Position numbers and translations under genes: made by a program
Assembly: GCF_002878395.1 (NCBI RefSeq)
Contig: NC_061115.1
Coordinates: forward strand, 150,761,034-150,825,033
DNA: 64,000 nucleotides
Reading direction: 5' to 3'
Origin: Capsicum annuum
Taxonomy: Eukaryota; Streptophyta; Magnoliopsida; Solanales; Solanaceae
Shown here: positions 1 through 10,240 of the stretch, piece by piece
Numbering within the stretch: the stretch's first letter is position 1
Layout: each line of letters starts with the position of its first letter
The notes under the pieces: generated by a model
The model's input: only the letters and a program-made list of their open reading frames with translations
What the model was told of the DNA's origin: nothing
Database searches by the model: none

Positions 1-800
1 ACTCCCTTCACAGAGATGGGAGGGGGTAATTTCTCTATCACTTCTACTTTTTCCCTATCAACATCAATCCTTTTTGCAAAAATTTTATGACAAAGAATAA
101 TGCCCTCCTTCACCATGAAGTGGAATTTTTCTCAATTAAGAACAATATTAAATTCTTTCCACTGCTGCAATGCTCTACTTAGATTCATCAAGTATAGTTC
201 AAAAGAATCACCCACCACAAAAAAGTCATCCATAAACACATCCAAGGTATCCTCTACCATGTCGAAGAATAGAGACATCATGCATTATTAGAATGCAGCG
301 GGTACATTATATAAGCAAAATGGCTTCTACTTGAAAGCAAAAGTACCATACGGGAAAGTAAATGTCATTTTCTACTAAACCTCTAGAGCAATAAAAATTT
401 AGTTATATCCCGAATACCCATCCAAGAAGCAATACCAACCTCTTCGAACAAACTGATCGAGCATTTGATCCGTAAAAGACATTAGGAAATGGACCTTCGA
501 AGTCCATGAGTTGAGCTTATGATAGTCCATACAAACTCTCCACCCAGTTACAAGCCTAAGGGGAATCAACTTATTTTTCTCATTTGCCACAACAGTTATA
601 CGCCCTTTCTTGGGCCCACATTGGATAGGGCTTACCTACTTACTATTGAAAATTGGGTATACAACTCTTCCATCTAGAAATTTAATTATCTCCTTCTTAA
701 CCACCTCTTGAATTAGTGGATTAAGACGTCATTGGTGCTTAATGGTTAGAGTGCATTCTTTCTTGATCTGAATCTTGTGAGTACAAATATTGGGAGGAAT
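1..800 (-). pseudogene. Athila-type reverse transcriptase, broken
   Basis: Minus-strand reverse transcriptase fragment. From about 600 to 400 it reads the fingers/palm start (RVCMDYHKLNSWT, then FLDGYSGYN, the motif with the first catalytic Asp). Near 240-221 it reads FMDDF, so the paired catalytic Asp residues survive. The segment 110-1 reads the stretch after the palm, ending in a KLPPP motif. Frameshifts split it and stops occur, for example near 640. The rest of pol (RNase H, integrase) would lie beyond the left edge. Family assignment is by motif recognition; the reading is clear over about 200 residues. Confidence 0.75.
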
Positions 801-833
801 ACCAATAATATCAGCAATAGTCCATCCTATGTC

Positions 834-1244
834 CTATTTATATCGCCTAAGCAAAGAAATAAGTGCCACAACCTGGTGCTCACCCAAATCAGCAGCAATA
901 ATCACAAGCAAAGTGTTTCCACTGCTTAGAAACATGTATCGCAAATTTCCAGGCAACTCCTTCAACTCCAACATCGGTGGCTCTTCGATAGATGGCTTAG
1001 ACGGAGGTGTTGGTCGGTTTTTCAGATCTAAGTCCAGTTTCTTGGGAGCATATAAATTATATCTTAATCCCGTCAAAGCACACATTGTCTCTTCATACTC
1101 CTTGATACTTTCACTATAAAAATTCATCAAGACTAGAGCCAGAGTTTCCACAAGCAATTTCTCCTCGGTTGGAACCTCTTGATCATCTTCATAATAAATA
1201 TCAATAATGGAAAGTACACTTAGGGTTTCTTCAAAGATTGTCAC
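834..1244 (-). pseudogene. Protease-RT linker of Athila-type pol
   Basis: A 136-codon minus-strand open stretch. Its C-terminal part (about residues 75-136) carries the proline-rich PSIEEPPMLELKELPG motif followed by LRYMFL and VIIAADLGEHQV, which in Athila/Tat polyproteins sits between protease and reverse transcriptase. No catalytic residues are expected here. It joins the protease fragment upstream with a small frame change near 1241-1244 and the RT fragment downstream after a frame break near 834. The ATG at its start is fortuitous, since the real product would be a gag-pol polyprotein. Confidence 0.7.
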
Positions 1245-1684
1245 ACTTCAAATAGAACTACCTCATCATTAAGCCTAAACAGTAACTCATTAGCCCTCAA
1301 ATCAATAAGGACACTCCCAATTATGAGGAATGGTTTACCTAAGATTATGGGTACCTCAAAATCCACCTTGTAGTCCAAAATAATAAAGTTCACAGGAAAT
1401 ATAAAATTGGCCACCTTTACTAGCACATCATACAATATCCCTATTAACCGCTTCACAGACCTATCCAACATCACTAATCACATATTTGTGGGTGTAGGAT
1501 CTCTAAAATCCAACCTCTTATAAATAGCAAGTGGTATCAAGTTAATCTTTACTCCGATATTACATAAGGCCTTAGCAAAATCAAGTGATGTAATAGTACA
1601 AGGGATGTTGAATACTCTTAGGTAAGATTTCTTTTGTACCAAAGATCTTGTCGAGATGGTACAACAATAGTGAGAATTATCCAC
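1245..1684 (-). pseudogene. Athila-type aspartic protease, catalytic Asp lost
   Basis: Minus-strand retropepsin-like domain. The segment at about 1630-1484 reads IPCTITSLDFAKALCN, then IGVKINL, where intact relatives read a D-L/I-G-A active-site loop. Here the codon at 1559-1561 is AAT (Asn) in place of Asp, a G-to-A change. Downstream come the [13 protein letters not shown] flap-like segment and the [13 protein letters not shown] hydrophobic motif (about 1470-1330). The two halves are in different frames, broken at about 1475-1490. It could not form an active retropepsin as read. Confidence 0.7.
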
Positions 1685-1870
1685 CGGTTTGTACTCATAA
1701 GATTCTTCATAAACATGGTGTATTCGACCATCTGCCCTAGTTCCTCCACCATAGGCACAATCACTATCAGCTGCTTCAGCATTGCAGTAAATTTTATAAA
1801 CTTTGTGTCATCAATTTTCTTCTTCAATCGATAGGGAAAGGGTGGTGGTGGTTTTCCTTTTTCTTTTCTT
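1618..1870 (-). pseudogene. End of Athila gag
   Basis: Minus strand; the frame begins with a KPPPPFPYR-like proline run near 1860-1830, then LKKKIDDTKFIKFTAMLKQL and a motif ending YTMFMKNLM. This is the conserved gag C-terminus of Athila/Tat elements just before the protease. The N-terminal several hundred residues of gag are absent, because the primer-binding region lies only about 265 bases upstream. This indicates an internal deletion rather than point decay. The last part overlaps the protease reading in another frame, showing a frameshift. Confidence 0.65.
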
Positions 1871-2134
1871 CCTATAACTCATCAACTTATTAATGGTTAG
1901 ATGTAACCACATTACTATCTAACTTCTCTGACTCTGTTGGATAGGTTTAACCATCTTCTACATCTTCTTCAATCATATCCTCAATTATAGCCAGTGATTC
2001 AATAAGTATGAATTGGCCTAGATGAGCAAGACTCTCGATTCATATCAACAAAATATAGTAAAGGACTTCTTCTCCAATTATTTGGAACTGATATAGAAAG
2101 ATTATCCCAGGGGCACGAAGATTTCAGACTTACC

Positions 2135-2190
2135 AAATATTCCCGCCTTTCACGCGGGTGACCTGGGTTTGATCCCTGACAATGATGCCA
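2135..2190. other. Extended tRNA-Asp primer-binding region with CCA
   Basis: On the plus strand 2141-2190 matches a plant tRNA-Asp(GUC), as I remember it, from the anticodon stem to the 3' end with about 8 differences in 50. These bases include cacgcgggtg (2151-2160) unchanged and a terminal CCA (2188-2190), which is not encoded in plant nuclear tRNA genes. Read on the minus strand, 2190-2172 is the expected Athila tRNA-Asp PBS. A normal PBS is about 18 nt; here the match continues to about nucleotide 21 of the tRNA. Seven of the eight differences are C-to-T or G-to-A. A functional tRNA is excluded: the D-arm and acceptor 5' strand are missing and the anticodon is changed. Confidence 0.75.
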
Positions 2191-2195
2191 AAATT

Positions 2196-3560
2196 TAGTA
2201 CACCTCAAATTATAACTCTTATTAGAAAGTGTAAGCGGTCACTGTCAAATATAGAACCCAACAAGGTTGGGGTAAAATCCCACAGGGAATACTATGAAAA
2301 CTAAGTCATATGGTTGTTAACAGAATGTTGATCGAAGGTTCCTAATTTAGGGGTTTTTGAATTGGAACAGTGTTTAAATGGCTATAATAATTAGCGTTTT
2401 AGCTAGTGAATTTTATTGCAAATACCAATTCAATGATATCAAACATACTAGAGTTATGTTCACTAAGATGTTCAAACAAATGGGGTTTTGACTTCTCTTA
2501 AATTCACAATTTACAACTTCAATTGTAAGAGATATTGAATTGTAAAGTTTTCCTATTTGTTGTTAATGTAAATGGGTAGTCTACCCTTTAATTCTTCTGA
2601 ACTCAAAGAATACATCAATTTATTCAATTAATCTCTTATGTGAGGCAATTCTTGTTGAGGCATCAACTCATAACCCAAACGTTAAGGCCTTTAGACTTCA
2701 TGTAAACTCCTTTTTTTCCTAACATATACTTTTTTTCTTAGACAAGTAATTTCATGGGCTCACCTTTTAAGTTTGCAACTAAGAAGAGTCTTTAAATTAA
2801 AGAAGGGTTTATACTGTCTTAATTATATATGGAAATTAAGCATTCTCACAACCCCAATTAGTCATTCCCATCAAGGCTCTCATAACCCTAGTTGTGGGAA
2901 TTTAGCCCCACATTTCAAGAAAAGAAGAAGAGAAAATTATTGTGTTCATTATAAATGGATTCAAAGAATTACTCATAAAGGTTATAATAATACTTCTTCA
3001 ATTTTCAATGAAAATCAGAATAAAGATAACTAGATCCACAATTCTAGCTTAAATTACAGAGAATAATACGTACAATGAGTTCTAGATGGAAATTATGATA
3101 TGAATTATCTAAATAAAATCTAAAAAGGGTATTTATATGTTTCCAGGTATAAAGGATTTAAAATTTAAAATTAGAAAACCTGTGTCAAAGATGACGGTCA
3201 CTTTGATGGATAATCAGAAGCCTAACAATCCGTCGCAGATGGTCCCAAAGTGCCCTATTATAGTTAAGGGTTTACGATTATGTTAGCGGACTGTTGCTGG
3301 AGTGGAGGTCCATTGTATGAGCCATCGCTTGGTCTCCTATAATTTCAAGTTCTATTTCAGCCTGACGGCCAAGTTAGCACTCCGTCGGGGATTCGATGGT
3401 CCGACACTTGGATTGTCGCAGGACTCACTTAGTTATTCCTTTCTATTTGACTTTAGCGGTTACCCTGATAGTTCATTGCATGACTGACTGTCTGGCAGTT
3501 TGCCTGTCAGTGGCCTTTTTCTGCTACTTTTCTAAGTTTTTTCTTCAAGTAACTCTTTGA
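2196..3560 (-). repeat. 5' LTR of the Athila-like remnant (approximate)
   Basis: Placed by position: it follows directly (minus-strand sense) upstream of the tRNA-Asp PBS. AT-rich and without coding capacity. I cannot define the outer end from this copy alone, because no second LTR is in the window; 3560 is where sequence resembling the next element's LTR takes over. Small open frames inside (2773-3033, 3302-3487) show no recognisable product. Confidence 0.45.
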
Positions 3561-5664
3561 CCTGAAAACACTAAAATCCAGTATTAAGTACAACATTTGT
3601 TGCTTAAAAATATATAATTATCCTTTGAGAAAATGTAAAGTTTTCCATCAAAATCTAGAACATCAATGGGTACGGATCGTATGTTGTAGTTACGACTTGG
3701 TTGGATGAGTCATAACTGGACAATGTTTGATCCAATAGTTGAGGGCTTAATATGAGTGGTAGGTACGAATCATATAGACGGGTACGACTCGTATGGGTCA
3801 GTCGTATCCCTACGATGAGTTTTTATGAGATTTACATGAGGGTATTCTAGACATTTCCACACTTACCCTAATTAGGACCCATGACATCTAATGCACTTTT
3901 GAGGCTATTTACCCTATTAATCTTTTCATTAACACTTAGAAACTATTACAAAACACTCTATAATTCACTCAAGAGTTATTGGAGCAAGAGATCTAGGGTT
4001 TCAACAAACAAATTGTTTTAGGCTTGTGTTGGTGATTTCTTTCCATCAATTCTTGGGTACAAGGCATGATTTTCTTCCCTCATTGTAATTTTAACTTAAG
4101 GCGTGGTTTGTATAATTCATTTCATGATTTTACTATTTCATGAATGTGGTTTTCCACTATTATTTGGGGGTTTTGGTATTGAATTCTTGGTTATGGTTTT
4201 CTATTATTTTAATAATGCTTTTATATGCATTAATGGTGGTTTTGGACAATTAGATTACATCATAATGGTTTAATGGTCTTTGGAATTGGTTTAGGTAATA
4301 TTATGACACCAAGGTTTTTGATAAAATGCTTATAAATATATCTTCATTGCATTAACTTTTTTTAATGGAACTTTTGTATGTTTAAAACTCGATAAAGAAT
4401 TTATACATGGTTTAAATGGGTTAAAACTGCTAAAGGCTAAATGGTTATGCTAGTGGAGAACATAGATGTCTCCCAAGTGGAATAATATGGCAATTGGAAG
4501 GGCACCTAAGGTCCCCTTAACCTAAATGGTTTAGCTATGGATATTACTTGCAAGTAAAGGGTGGCATGACTATACCACAGATATTTTCCTTGGTTAATAA
4601 ATTGATAATGGTTTGTTTAATTTGAAACTAGTTTTAATTGGGCATTAATGGAGCGGTGTGTAGTTAAATCTATAGAAGGTGACTATCTCGGGGAGACCGA
4701 AATCAGAAACTCATATTTTTTAATATGAGGGGTCTTGATGACCATATGCGTGTGTCACATTTTTTAATGGGAGAAATACTAGTCATCCCTTGGGATATTT
4801 TCTAGTTGTGCAGCTACATGCACTGGACCCTTTCAACATGGGGAGCTAAGCCCATATGCCCCATGGGTGGTTAGGATGATAAAGCTACACAGTCCAAGTA
4901 AAGGTTTTCAATACATGCTAAAACTGATTCCCTTTCCTTCCACTTATATATATGTATGTTTGTATGCATTATGGATGATTTTACTTGGTTTTATAACAGA
5001 TATTATTTTATCCTTATCCTGAGTTTCATGCTAGCAGTCATCGCTAACCTATGTATAGGAGGATGTATACCCATGCTTTACAGGAACCAACCATTCTACT
5101 CTTCCTGTTTAGCATGCGAATTCAGTATCAGTATTTGGACTGATGTACTGAGCTTCCATCCTTTCAAAAGGCATTATTTTATGTTATGAATTTCTTTAGA
5201 CAGTTTTCCTTTATTTTTTATATTACTTTTGTCCATGGTTGAAGGAATGTCCCAACAAGATTTATTTACTCTTTTGGATAAAGGTTTTGTGGTACTTCTT
5301 GGGGGTTTGTATGGGTGGGATCGGTATTGGTTTTGTCCTTGGTATTGTAATAATCTAGGAGATTGACATCATCAGATATAATTTCTTATTGTTCCATTAT
5401 ATTACATTTTAGGATTAATCATATTATGCTTGGTTTTGTATTATTGGGCGATTGGTGTGGTACGGTTGGACTCGGTTGGGCCGATCATGATTTTGACCCT
5501 ATCCCAGAGTCATAATGGGAACAACAATTCTATCTTGTTATATGTTCAAAATTTATCCCACATAAGGATGAATATATGTTGTTGGGTTGGGTAAAAGGGG
5601 CGTTCCTTGATGCAGGTTATACTTGTGATGCCTATTATGACAAGGCCTTAGGGTGGGTTATATT
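3560..5664 (+). repeat. 5' LTR of element B
   Basis: Ends just before the PBS. The start is approximate, set by comparison with the related LTRs of E3 (about 2.1 kb when complete). It shares with E3 several landmarks in reverse orientation: a region rich in tacgactcgta-like motifs (about 3660-3830), a segment gggtattctagacatttcc-like near 3840, and an internal block with gtcccc/ctaaggt motifs. The near-palindromic TACGACTCGTA motifs near 3780-3820 lie in the expected U3. Confidence 0.6.
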
Positions 5665-5667
5665 AAG

Positions 5668-5687
5668 TTAGTATCAGAGCCTAGGTT
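5668..5687 (+). promoter_or_regulatory. tRNA-iMet primer-binding site of element B
   Basis: Reads ttagtatcagagcctaggtt, close to the canonical TGGTATCAGAGCC that pairs with the 3' end of initiator tRNA-Met; one G-to-A change. It lies 3-4 bases after the inferred LTR end. Confidence 0.8.
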
Positions 5688-5876
5688 CATGGTCTACTGG
5701 GAAGTCCTCAAAGCTGTGTCAAGTAGATTCTCTTTTAGGTGTGTGAAGTGCGCCACACTCATAAGAGAGAGGTTACAAGACATTTATGAATATTTCACTC
5801 TCTTGGTATTCTATCTTCAAGATTGAGTACTCAATTATGGAATCCTCTCTAATCTTTGTTTGTTTTCTTTTAGATC

Positions 5877-7130
5877 ATGCCTCCTAGACGTGGAACACAA
5901 AGAAATTCTTCCATCCAATCTGGGGATAATGCTAAAAGGGTACATCCTATGTTTGGAGTATATCTTTGATCTTATGGTCCTCTTCCTGATTGTGCTGGAG
6001 TTCATCTTATTCAGGCTAGTTCTTCTCAGGTCCCTCAGGGCAATATGACAAATATAGAATTTCATTAGTCTATCTATGTTATTGCCTAATTAGTCTGGTG
6101 CTTTGTCTACTGAGGCCACAAGAGTTGGTCAATTTATGAAGATGGGTCCTCAAACTTTTATTGGGGTAAAGGTGGAGGAGGATCCACAAGGCTTCTTAGA
6201 TAAGATGGGAAAGATCTTTTGGGTGATATAGACTACTAATATAGAGGGGGTTATCTTTGCAGCTTATCAGCTCAAGGATGTTTCTTATTAGTGGCATGAG
6301 GAGCAGGACATGAATAGAGATGATATGGAAGAAGAAGGGTTGTGGGAGTCCTTTTCTAATGACTTCTTGGAATGTGTCTTTCCCCAAGAATACAGAGAAC
6401 CTAAGATGGAGGATTTTATGAACCTCAGGCTGGGGAGGATATCCGCAAATAAATATTCTTTAAAGTTTCATCAGCTATCAAGGTATCCTCTTGATTTGGT
6501 GGTTGATATAAGGTCGAGAATAAGGAAGTTTTCTTCTTAGTTGAATAGAAATTTGATTCTGGAAAGAAATGCTACCTTTCTAATCATTGATATGGGCATC
6601 TCAAGGTTGATTGTTCATATACAACAGGTTGAGGATCAGAAGAGGAAGCATGAGGAGTTTAAGGATAGGCTGGGAAAGAGGAGCAGGTTTTCTGAATAGG
6701 GAAGTAATTCGTCTCAAGGTGTTAGAGATAGTGGCAAGTGGTAGAAAAAAAAGTAGGGAAGTTCAGGCTCTATTTTTGCTAGTTTTCCTTACAAGTTGGG
6801 AGACAGACGTCATCAAGGTGGTGATAATTCTAAGGTATAGTTGCCCAATCTCAGGCAAGCGGAGGTCAGTCAATTTCTTTGTGTCTTTTTTATCAATTCT
6901 GTGGTCGTCCTCATTAGGGTTATTGTGAGAAAGAAAGGGACAAATGCTTCACGTGTGGACAGGTAAGCCATCGGCTTAGGGATTATCCAATCAATACAGT
7001 TGTTACAGGGAAGAATAAGATTCATATTGCTTCATCTTTTTTTCCACCTGGTGGGGTGGCATCTTCTTCTGTTACTGCTCCTCGTTCTAGTGTTGGTAAA
7101 AACATATTGTATGCTTGAGCGTCCTAATAG
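5877..7130 (+). pseudogene. Gag of element B, broken
   Basis: The probable start is ATG at 5877 (MPPRRGTQRN), a typical basic start for Tekay-type gag, 190 bases after the PBS. Recognisable blocks follow in shifting frames: an EEDPQ..LD-like segment near 6170-6220, MNLRLGRISANKYSLKFHQL at about 6418-6480 and a zinc knuckle at 6939-6992 reading DKCFTCGQVSHRLRDYP. The knuckle has lost its last Cys (Tyr instead) and has Val-Ser at the usual gly position. Many in-frame stops and at least three frameshifts separate the blocks. Gag would form the virus-like particle and bind element RNA. Confidence 0.75.
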
Positions 7131-7139
7131 GAATTTGAG

Positions 7140-7720
7140 ATATCACCTGATGTTTTTACTAGTATGTTATAGTTTTTCTCTCATGACGTATATTTTTAGC
7201 TTGATCTAGGTTCCACTCTTTCTTATGTGACTCTATTATGGCTGTGTCTTTTGGTTTAAATTTGAAAGTTATCTCAGATTCGTTTTCTATTTCTACCTTG
7301 GTAGGTGAATCATTTATTGCTAGGAGAGTCTATAGAGAGTGTGTGGTATCTTTTGGTAGCAAGCCGACCTTAGTTGATCTATTTGAGTTGGATATGGTAG
7401 ATTTTGATATAATTTTAGGCATGGATTAGCTGTATTCTTATTATACGTCTGTAGATTTTTGATCCCATTGGGTTATCATTAAGTTCCCTGGTGAACCAAT
7501 TATAGAATGTGAAGGTAATTCCTTAGCTACTAGGGGGAGGTTTATTTCTTATCTTAGAGTTTAGAGGTTAATCTCCAAGGGTTGTCTTTATCACTTGGCT
7601 CGAGTTAAAGATTCTAACTCAGAAGGTCCTTCTTTATCTTCGGTCCCCGTGGTTAATGAGTTTCCAGAGGTTTTTCAGGATGATCTTCCTGGTGTTCCAT
7701 CAGATAGAAAAATAGAGTTT
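7140..7720 (+). pseudogene. Aspartic protease of element B, broken
   Basis: Begins with an SHDVYF block near 7180, then LDLGSTLSYVT (7200-7232), matching the family's D-x-G-(S/A) active site with the Asp shifted in context (family DPGSTLSYV; here DLGSTLSYV keeps the catalytic Asp). VGESFIARRVYRECVV follows at about 7300, then FDIILGMD at 7403-7426, where the next codon is TAG in place of a conserved Trp. The LARVKDSN and VNEFPEVFQDDLPG segments lead into RT. One frame change is needed near 7235. Confidence 0.75.
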
Positions 7721-8450
7721 GGTATTGATTTGCTTCCAGACACTCGTCCAATACCTATTCCTCCGTATAGAATGGCTCCGACTGAGTTGAGGGAACTTAA
7801 GGAGCAACTTAAGGATCTTCTAGAAAAGGTTTTTATTCATCCTAGCATCTCTCCGTAGGGTGCATTGATATTGTTTGTGCGCAAGAAGGATGGTTCCCTT
7901 CGGATGTGTATTGACTATAGGTAGTTAAATAAGGTAATGGTCAAGAACAAGTATCTTCTCCTAATGATAGATGATCTATTTGATCAGTTATAGGGTGCTA
8001 AGTTCTTCTCTAAGATAGATCGTTGGTCTGGGTAACAACAATTTAAGATTAGGGAGGTGGATATCCCTAAGATGGGTTTTTGTACTTGGTATAGGCATTT
8101 TGTGTTCTTGGTAATTCTATTTTGATTGACCAACACTCCAGCAGCATTTATGGACTTGATAAATAGGGTGTTCAAGCAGTATTTGGATCCCTTCATCATT
8201 AAATTTGATGACATTCTGGTTTATTCAAAGAGTAAGGTGGATCATGATAATCACTTTCCTATGGTGTTGCAGACCTTAAAGGAACAACAGTTGTATGCCA
8301 TGTTATCTAAGTTTGAGTTTTTGTTAAATATTATGACTTTCTTGGGTCATATTATTTATAGTGAACGGAACATGGTGGATCCGTAGAAGGTTTATATGGT
8401 GAAGAGGTGGCCTAGGTCTATGAATCCATCTTGGGTTTAGCAGGGTGTGA
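7721..8450 (+). pseudogene. Reverse transcriptase of element B, broken
   Basis: Ty3/gypsy RT. From 7721 it reads the LPGVPSDRKIEFGIDLLP entry and PPYRMAP, then MCIDYR followed by TAG at the conserved Gln (7921), SKIDRWSG for the first catalytic Asp region (about 8008-8032), [19 protein letters not shown] (from about 8129) and KFDDILVYS at 8201-8227, where both catalytic Asp residues are kept. Stops at 7856 (SPW position), 7921, 7993 and 8384 (DPQK position) are all TAG. One short frame break lies near 8120. Confidence 0.8.
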
Positions 8451-8900
8451 TAGGCGGTTTGTGGAATTCTTTTCTTCTATAGCTGCTCCTTTGACTAAGT
8501 TGACTTAAAAGAAGGTTAAGTTTTCTTTGTCGAATGCTTGTGAAGGGAGTTTTGAGAATCTGAAGGATAAGTTGAGTTCATCTCTAATCTTGACTTTGTT
8601 GGAAGGAAATAATGGGTTTGTGGTTTATCATGATGTATCTCTGATAGGGCTTAGTTATGTGTTGATGTAGCAATGCTTCCAGGCAGTTGAAGGAACATGA
8701 GAGAAATTATCCTACACATGATTTAGAGTTGTTGGTGGTTGTATTTACTTTGAAAATATGGCGGCATTATTTGTATGGTGTTCACATGGATATCTTTTCT
8801 GATCGTAAGAGTCTTCAGTACGTGTTCACTCAGAATGACCTTAATCTCAGGCAGAGGAGATAGCTTGAGCTTAATGCTCTTAGCAGGTTATCCATGGGGA
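8451..8900 (+). pseudogene. RNase H of element B, broken
   Basis: Reads KVKFSLSNACEGSFENLKD from about 8513, the ILTLLEGNNGFVVYHDVS block (8588-8640) around the first RNase H acidic residue, then VLM followed by TAG where relatives have Gln (8668), and, in a shifted frame, [20 protein letters not shown] and [21 protein letters not shown] (about 8720-8862). A TAG replaces the Trp after RQRR. At least one frameshift lies near 8670-8700. Confidence 0.7.
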
Positions 8901-10240
8901 GTTTGGCTGTTGTAGAGAAAGTCAAGCAGGAATCGGTGAAGGATATTCGCCGCTTGGTTAATCTTGGAGTTCATCTCTTAGACTTTAAGGATGGTAGTGT
9001 GATGGTACAAGAAGTGGTTTGATCATCTCTTGGTGTGGAGATTAAAGAAAAGAATGTTTGGGATCTTATCTTTATGAGGATCAAGGGTAATGTTAGTGAA
9101 AAAAATAGTGGCATTCGAGTCAGCGGTGATGGTACTTTATGGTACTAAGGAAGGTTGTGTGTCCTGATATCGACGGGCTGCAACAAAGGGTTTTAGTTGA
9201 TGTGTATGAGTCGCGCTATGTTGTGCATTATGGTTCGAGTAAGATATATCATGATTTCAAGAAGATCTATTGGTGGAATGGCATGAAGAGGGATGTGGCT
9301 GATTTTGTAGCCAAGTGTATGTTGTGTCAATAGGTTAAGGTTGAGGACATGAGGCCAGGAGGGTTGTATCAAGAAATTGATTTGCCCAAATAAAAGTGGG
9401 GAGTGATCAATATGGACTTCGTTACTGGTCTATTTCGGTCTCAGAATCAGTATGATTTAATTTGGGTCATTAAAGATGGGATGACCAAGTTGACCATCTT
9501 TTTTCCAGTGCGAACTACCTTTTCGATGGAGATTATACAAGGTTGTATCTTGCATAAGGTTAGTTGGAGTACTACTTTTCATCCATAGTCAGATAGGCAA
9601 ACGGAGAGAACTATTCAGACATTGGAGGATATGCTTCAAGCTTAAGTGATTGACTATGTGGAAATTAGGTTGAGCATTTACCTTTGGTGGAGTTTTCTTA
9701 CAAAAATAGCTATCATTTGAGTATTGGTATTTCTACTTTCGAGGCATTGTATGGTAGGAGGTGCAGATTCCATATTAGTTGGTTTGAGCTTGGGGAGATA
9801 GACATATTTTGTCCAGATTTGTTCTATCAGGCGATAGAGAAAGTCAAGAAGATTTGAGATTTGCTTAAAGCAACCCAAAGTCGCCAAAAAGTCATATGCA
9901 GATGCTAGGTGTAGAGACTTGGAGTTTGAGGTTGGGGATAGGGTGTTCCTCAAGGTGTCTCCTATGAAGTGAGTGGTGCATTTTGGAAAATAGGGGAAAC
10001 TCAGTCCTCAGTTTATTGGTCCTTTTATAATTTTGCGTAGAGTTGGCAATGTTGCTTATGTGTTGGAGTTGCCATCTAGCTTAAGTGAGGTTCATACGGT
10101 CTTTCATGTTTCTATGTTGAGGAAGTTTCTTGGTGATCCTTCTTCGGCTATTCCTTTGAAATGATTGCATTTTTCAGATTCTCTATCTTATGAAGAGGTC
10201 CCAATTGATATATTAGATAGACAAGTTCATCGGTTCCAGA
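8901..10240 (+). pseudogene. Integrase of element B, broken and internally deleted
   Basis: Starts with the LGVHLLDFKDGS-type linker, then the HHCC zinc finger at 9205-9333. In the latter the first His is Tyr (YESRY, TAT for CAT) while the second His and the CxxC (AKCMLC) remain. The core begins INMDFVTGL with WVIKDGMTK (first catalytic Asp kept, about 9463-9492). Then the sequence jumps to STTFHP at about 9570, losing roughly 35-40 residues that include the second catalytic Asp. The C-terminal part (LEFEVGDRVFLKVSPMK, 9920-9970; FHVSMLRKFLGD, 10100-10140; ILDRQVHR, about 10210) has no full chromodomain before the match ends. Confidence 0.75.

Larger units (their letters stand above)
1..3560 (-). 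mobile_element. Athila-like Ty3/gypsy LTR retrotransposon remnant (A)
   Basis: Reading leftwards on the minus strand the order is LTR (~3560-2196), primer-binding region (2190-2135), end of gag, protease, linker and reverse transcriptase, which runs off the left edge. The RT motifs (MDQ-type linker, FLDGYSGYN, FMDDF) are of the Athila/Tat type, and a tRNA-Asp primer fits Athila. Most of gag is missing: only about 265 bases separate the primer region from the gag C-terminus. The right limit is approximate, set where the LTR of the next element seems to begin. Confidence 0.75.
3560..10240 (+). mobile_element. Tekay/Del-type Ty3/gypsy element, 3'-truncated (B)
   Basis: Plus-strand order: LTR, tRNA-iMet PBS, gag with zinc knuckle, protease, RT, RNase H, integrase. 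This is the chromovirus arrangement, with gag and pol in one original reading frame. The match ends near 10240, before the end of the integrase C-terminus. No 3' LTR follows, so the element is truncated. It is riddled with stops, most of them TAG at positions where relatives have Gln or Trp. Confidence 0.8.

Noticed and set aside
790..1119. 109-codon plus-strand frame
   Set aside because: It lies antisense to the Athila linker and has no independent support.
2141..2190. A tRNA-Asp gene
   Set aside because: D-arm and 5' acceptor strand are absent, the anticodon is altered, CCA is encoded, and it sits exactly at a retroelement PBS.
4956..5189. Hydrophobic 77-codon plus-strand frame as a membrane protein
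   Set aside because: It lies wholly within LTR B; hydrophobicity follows from T-rich sequence.
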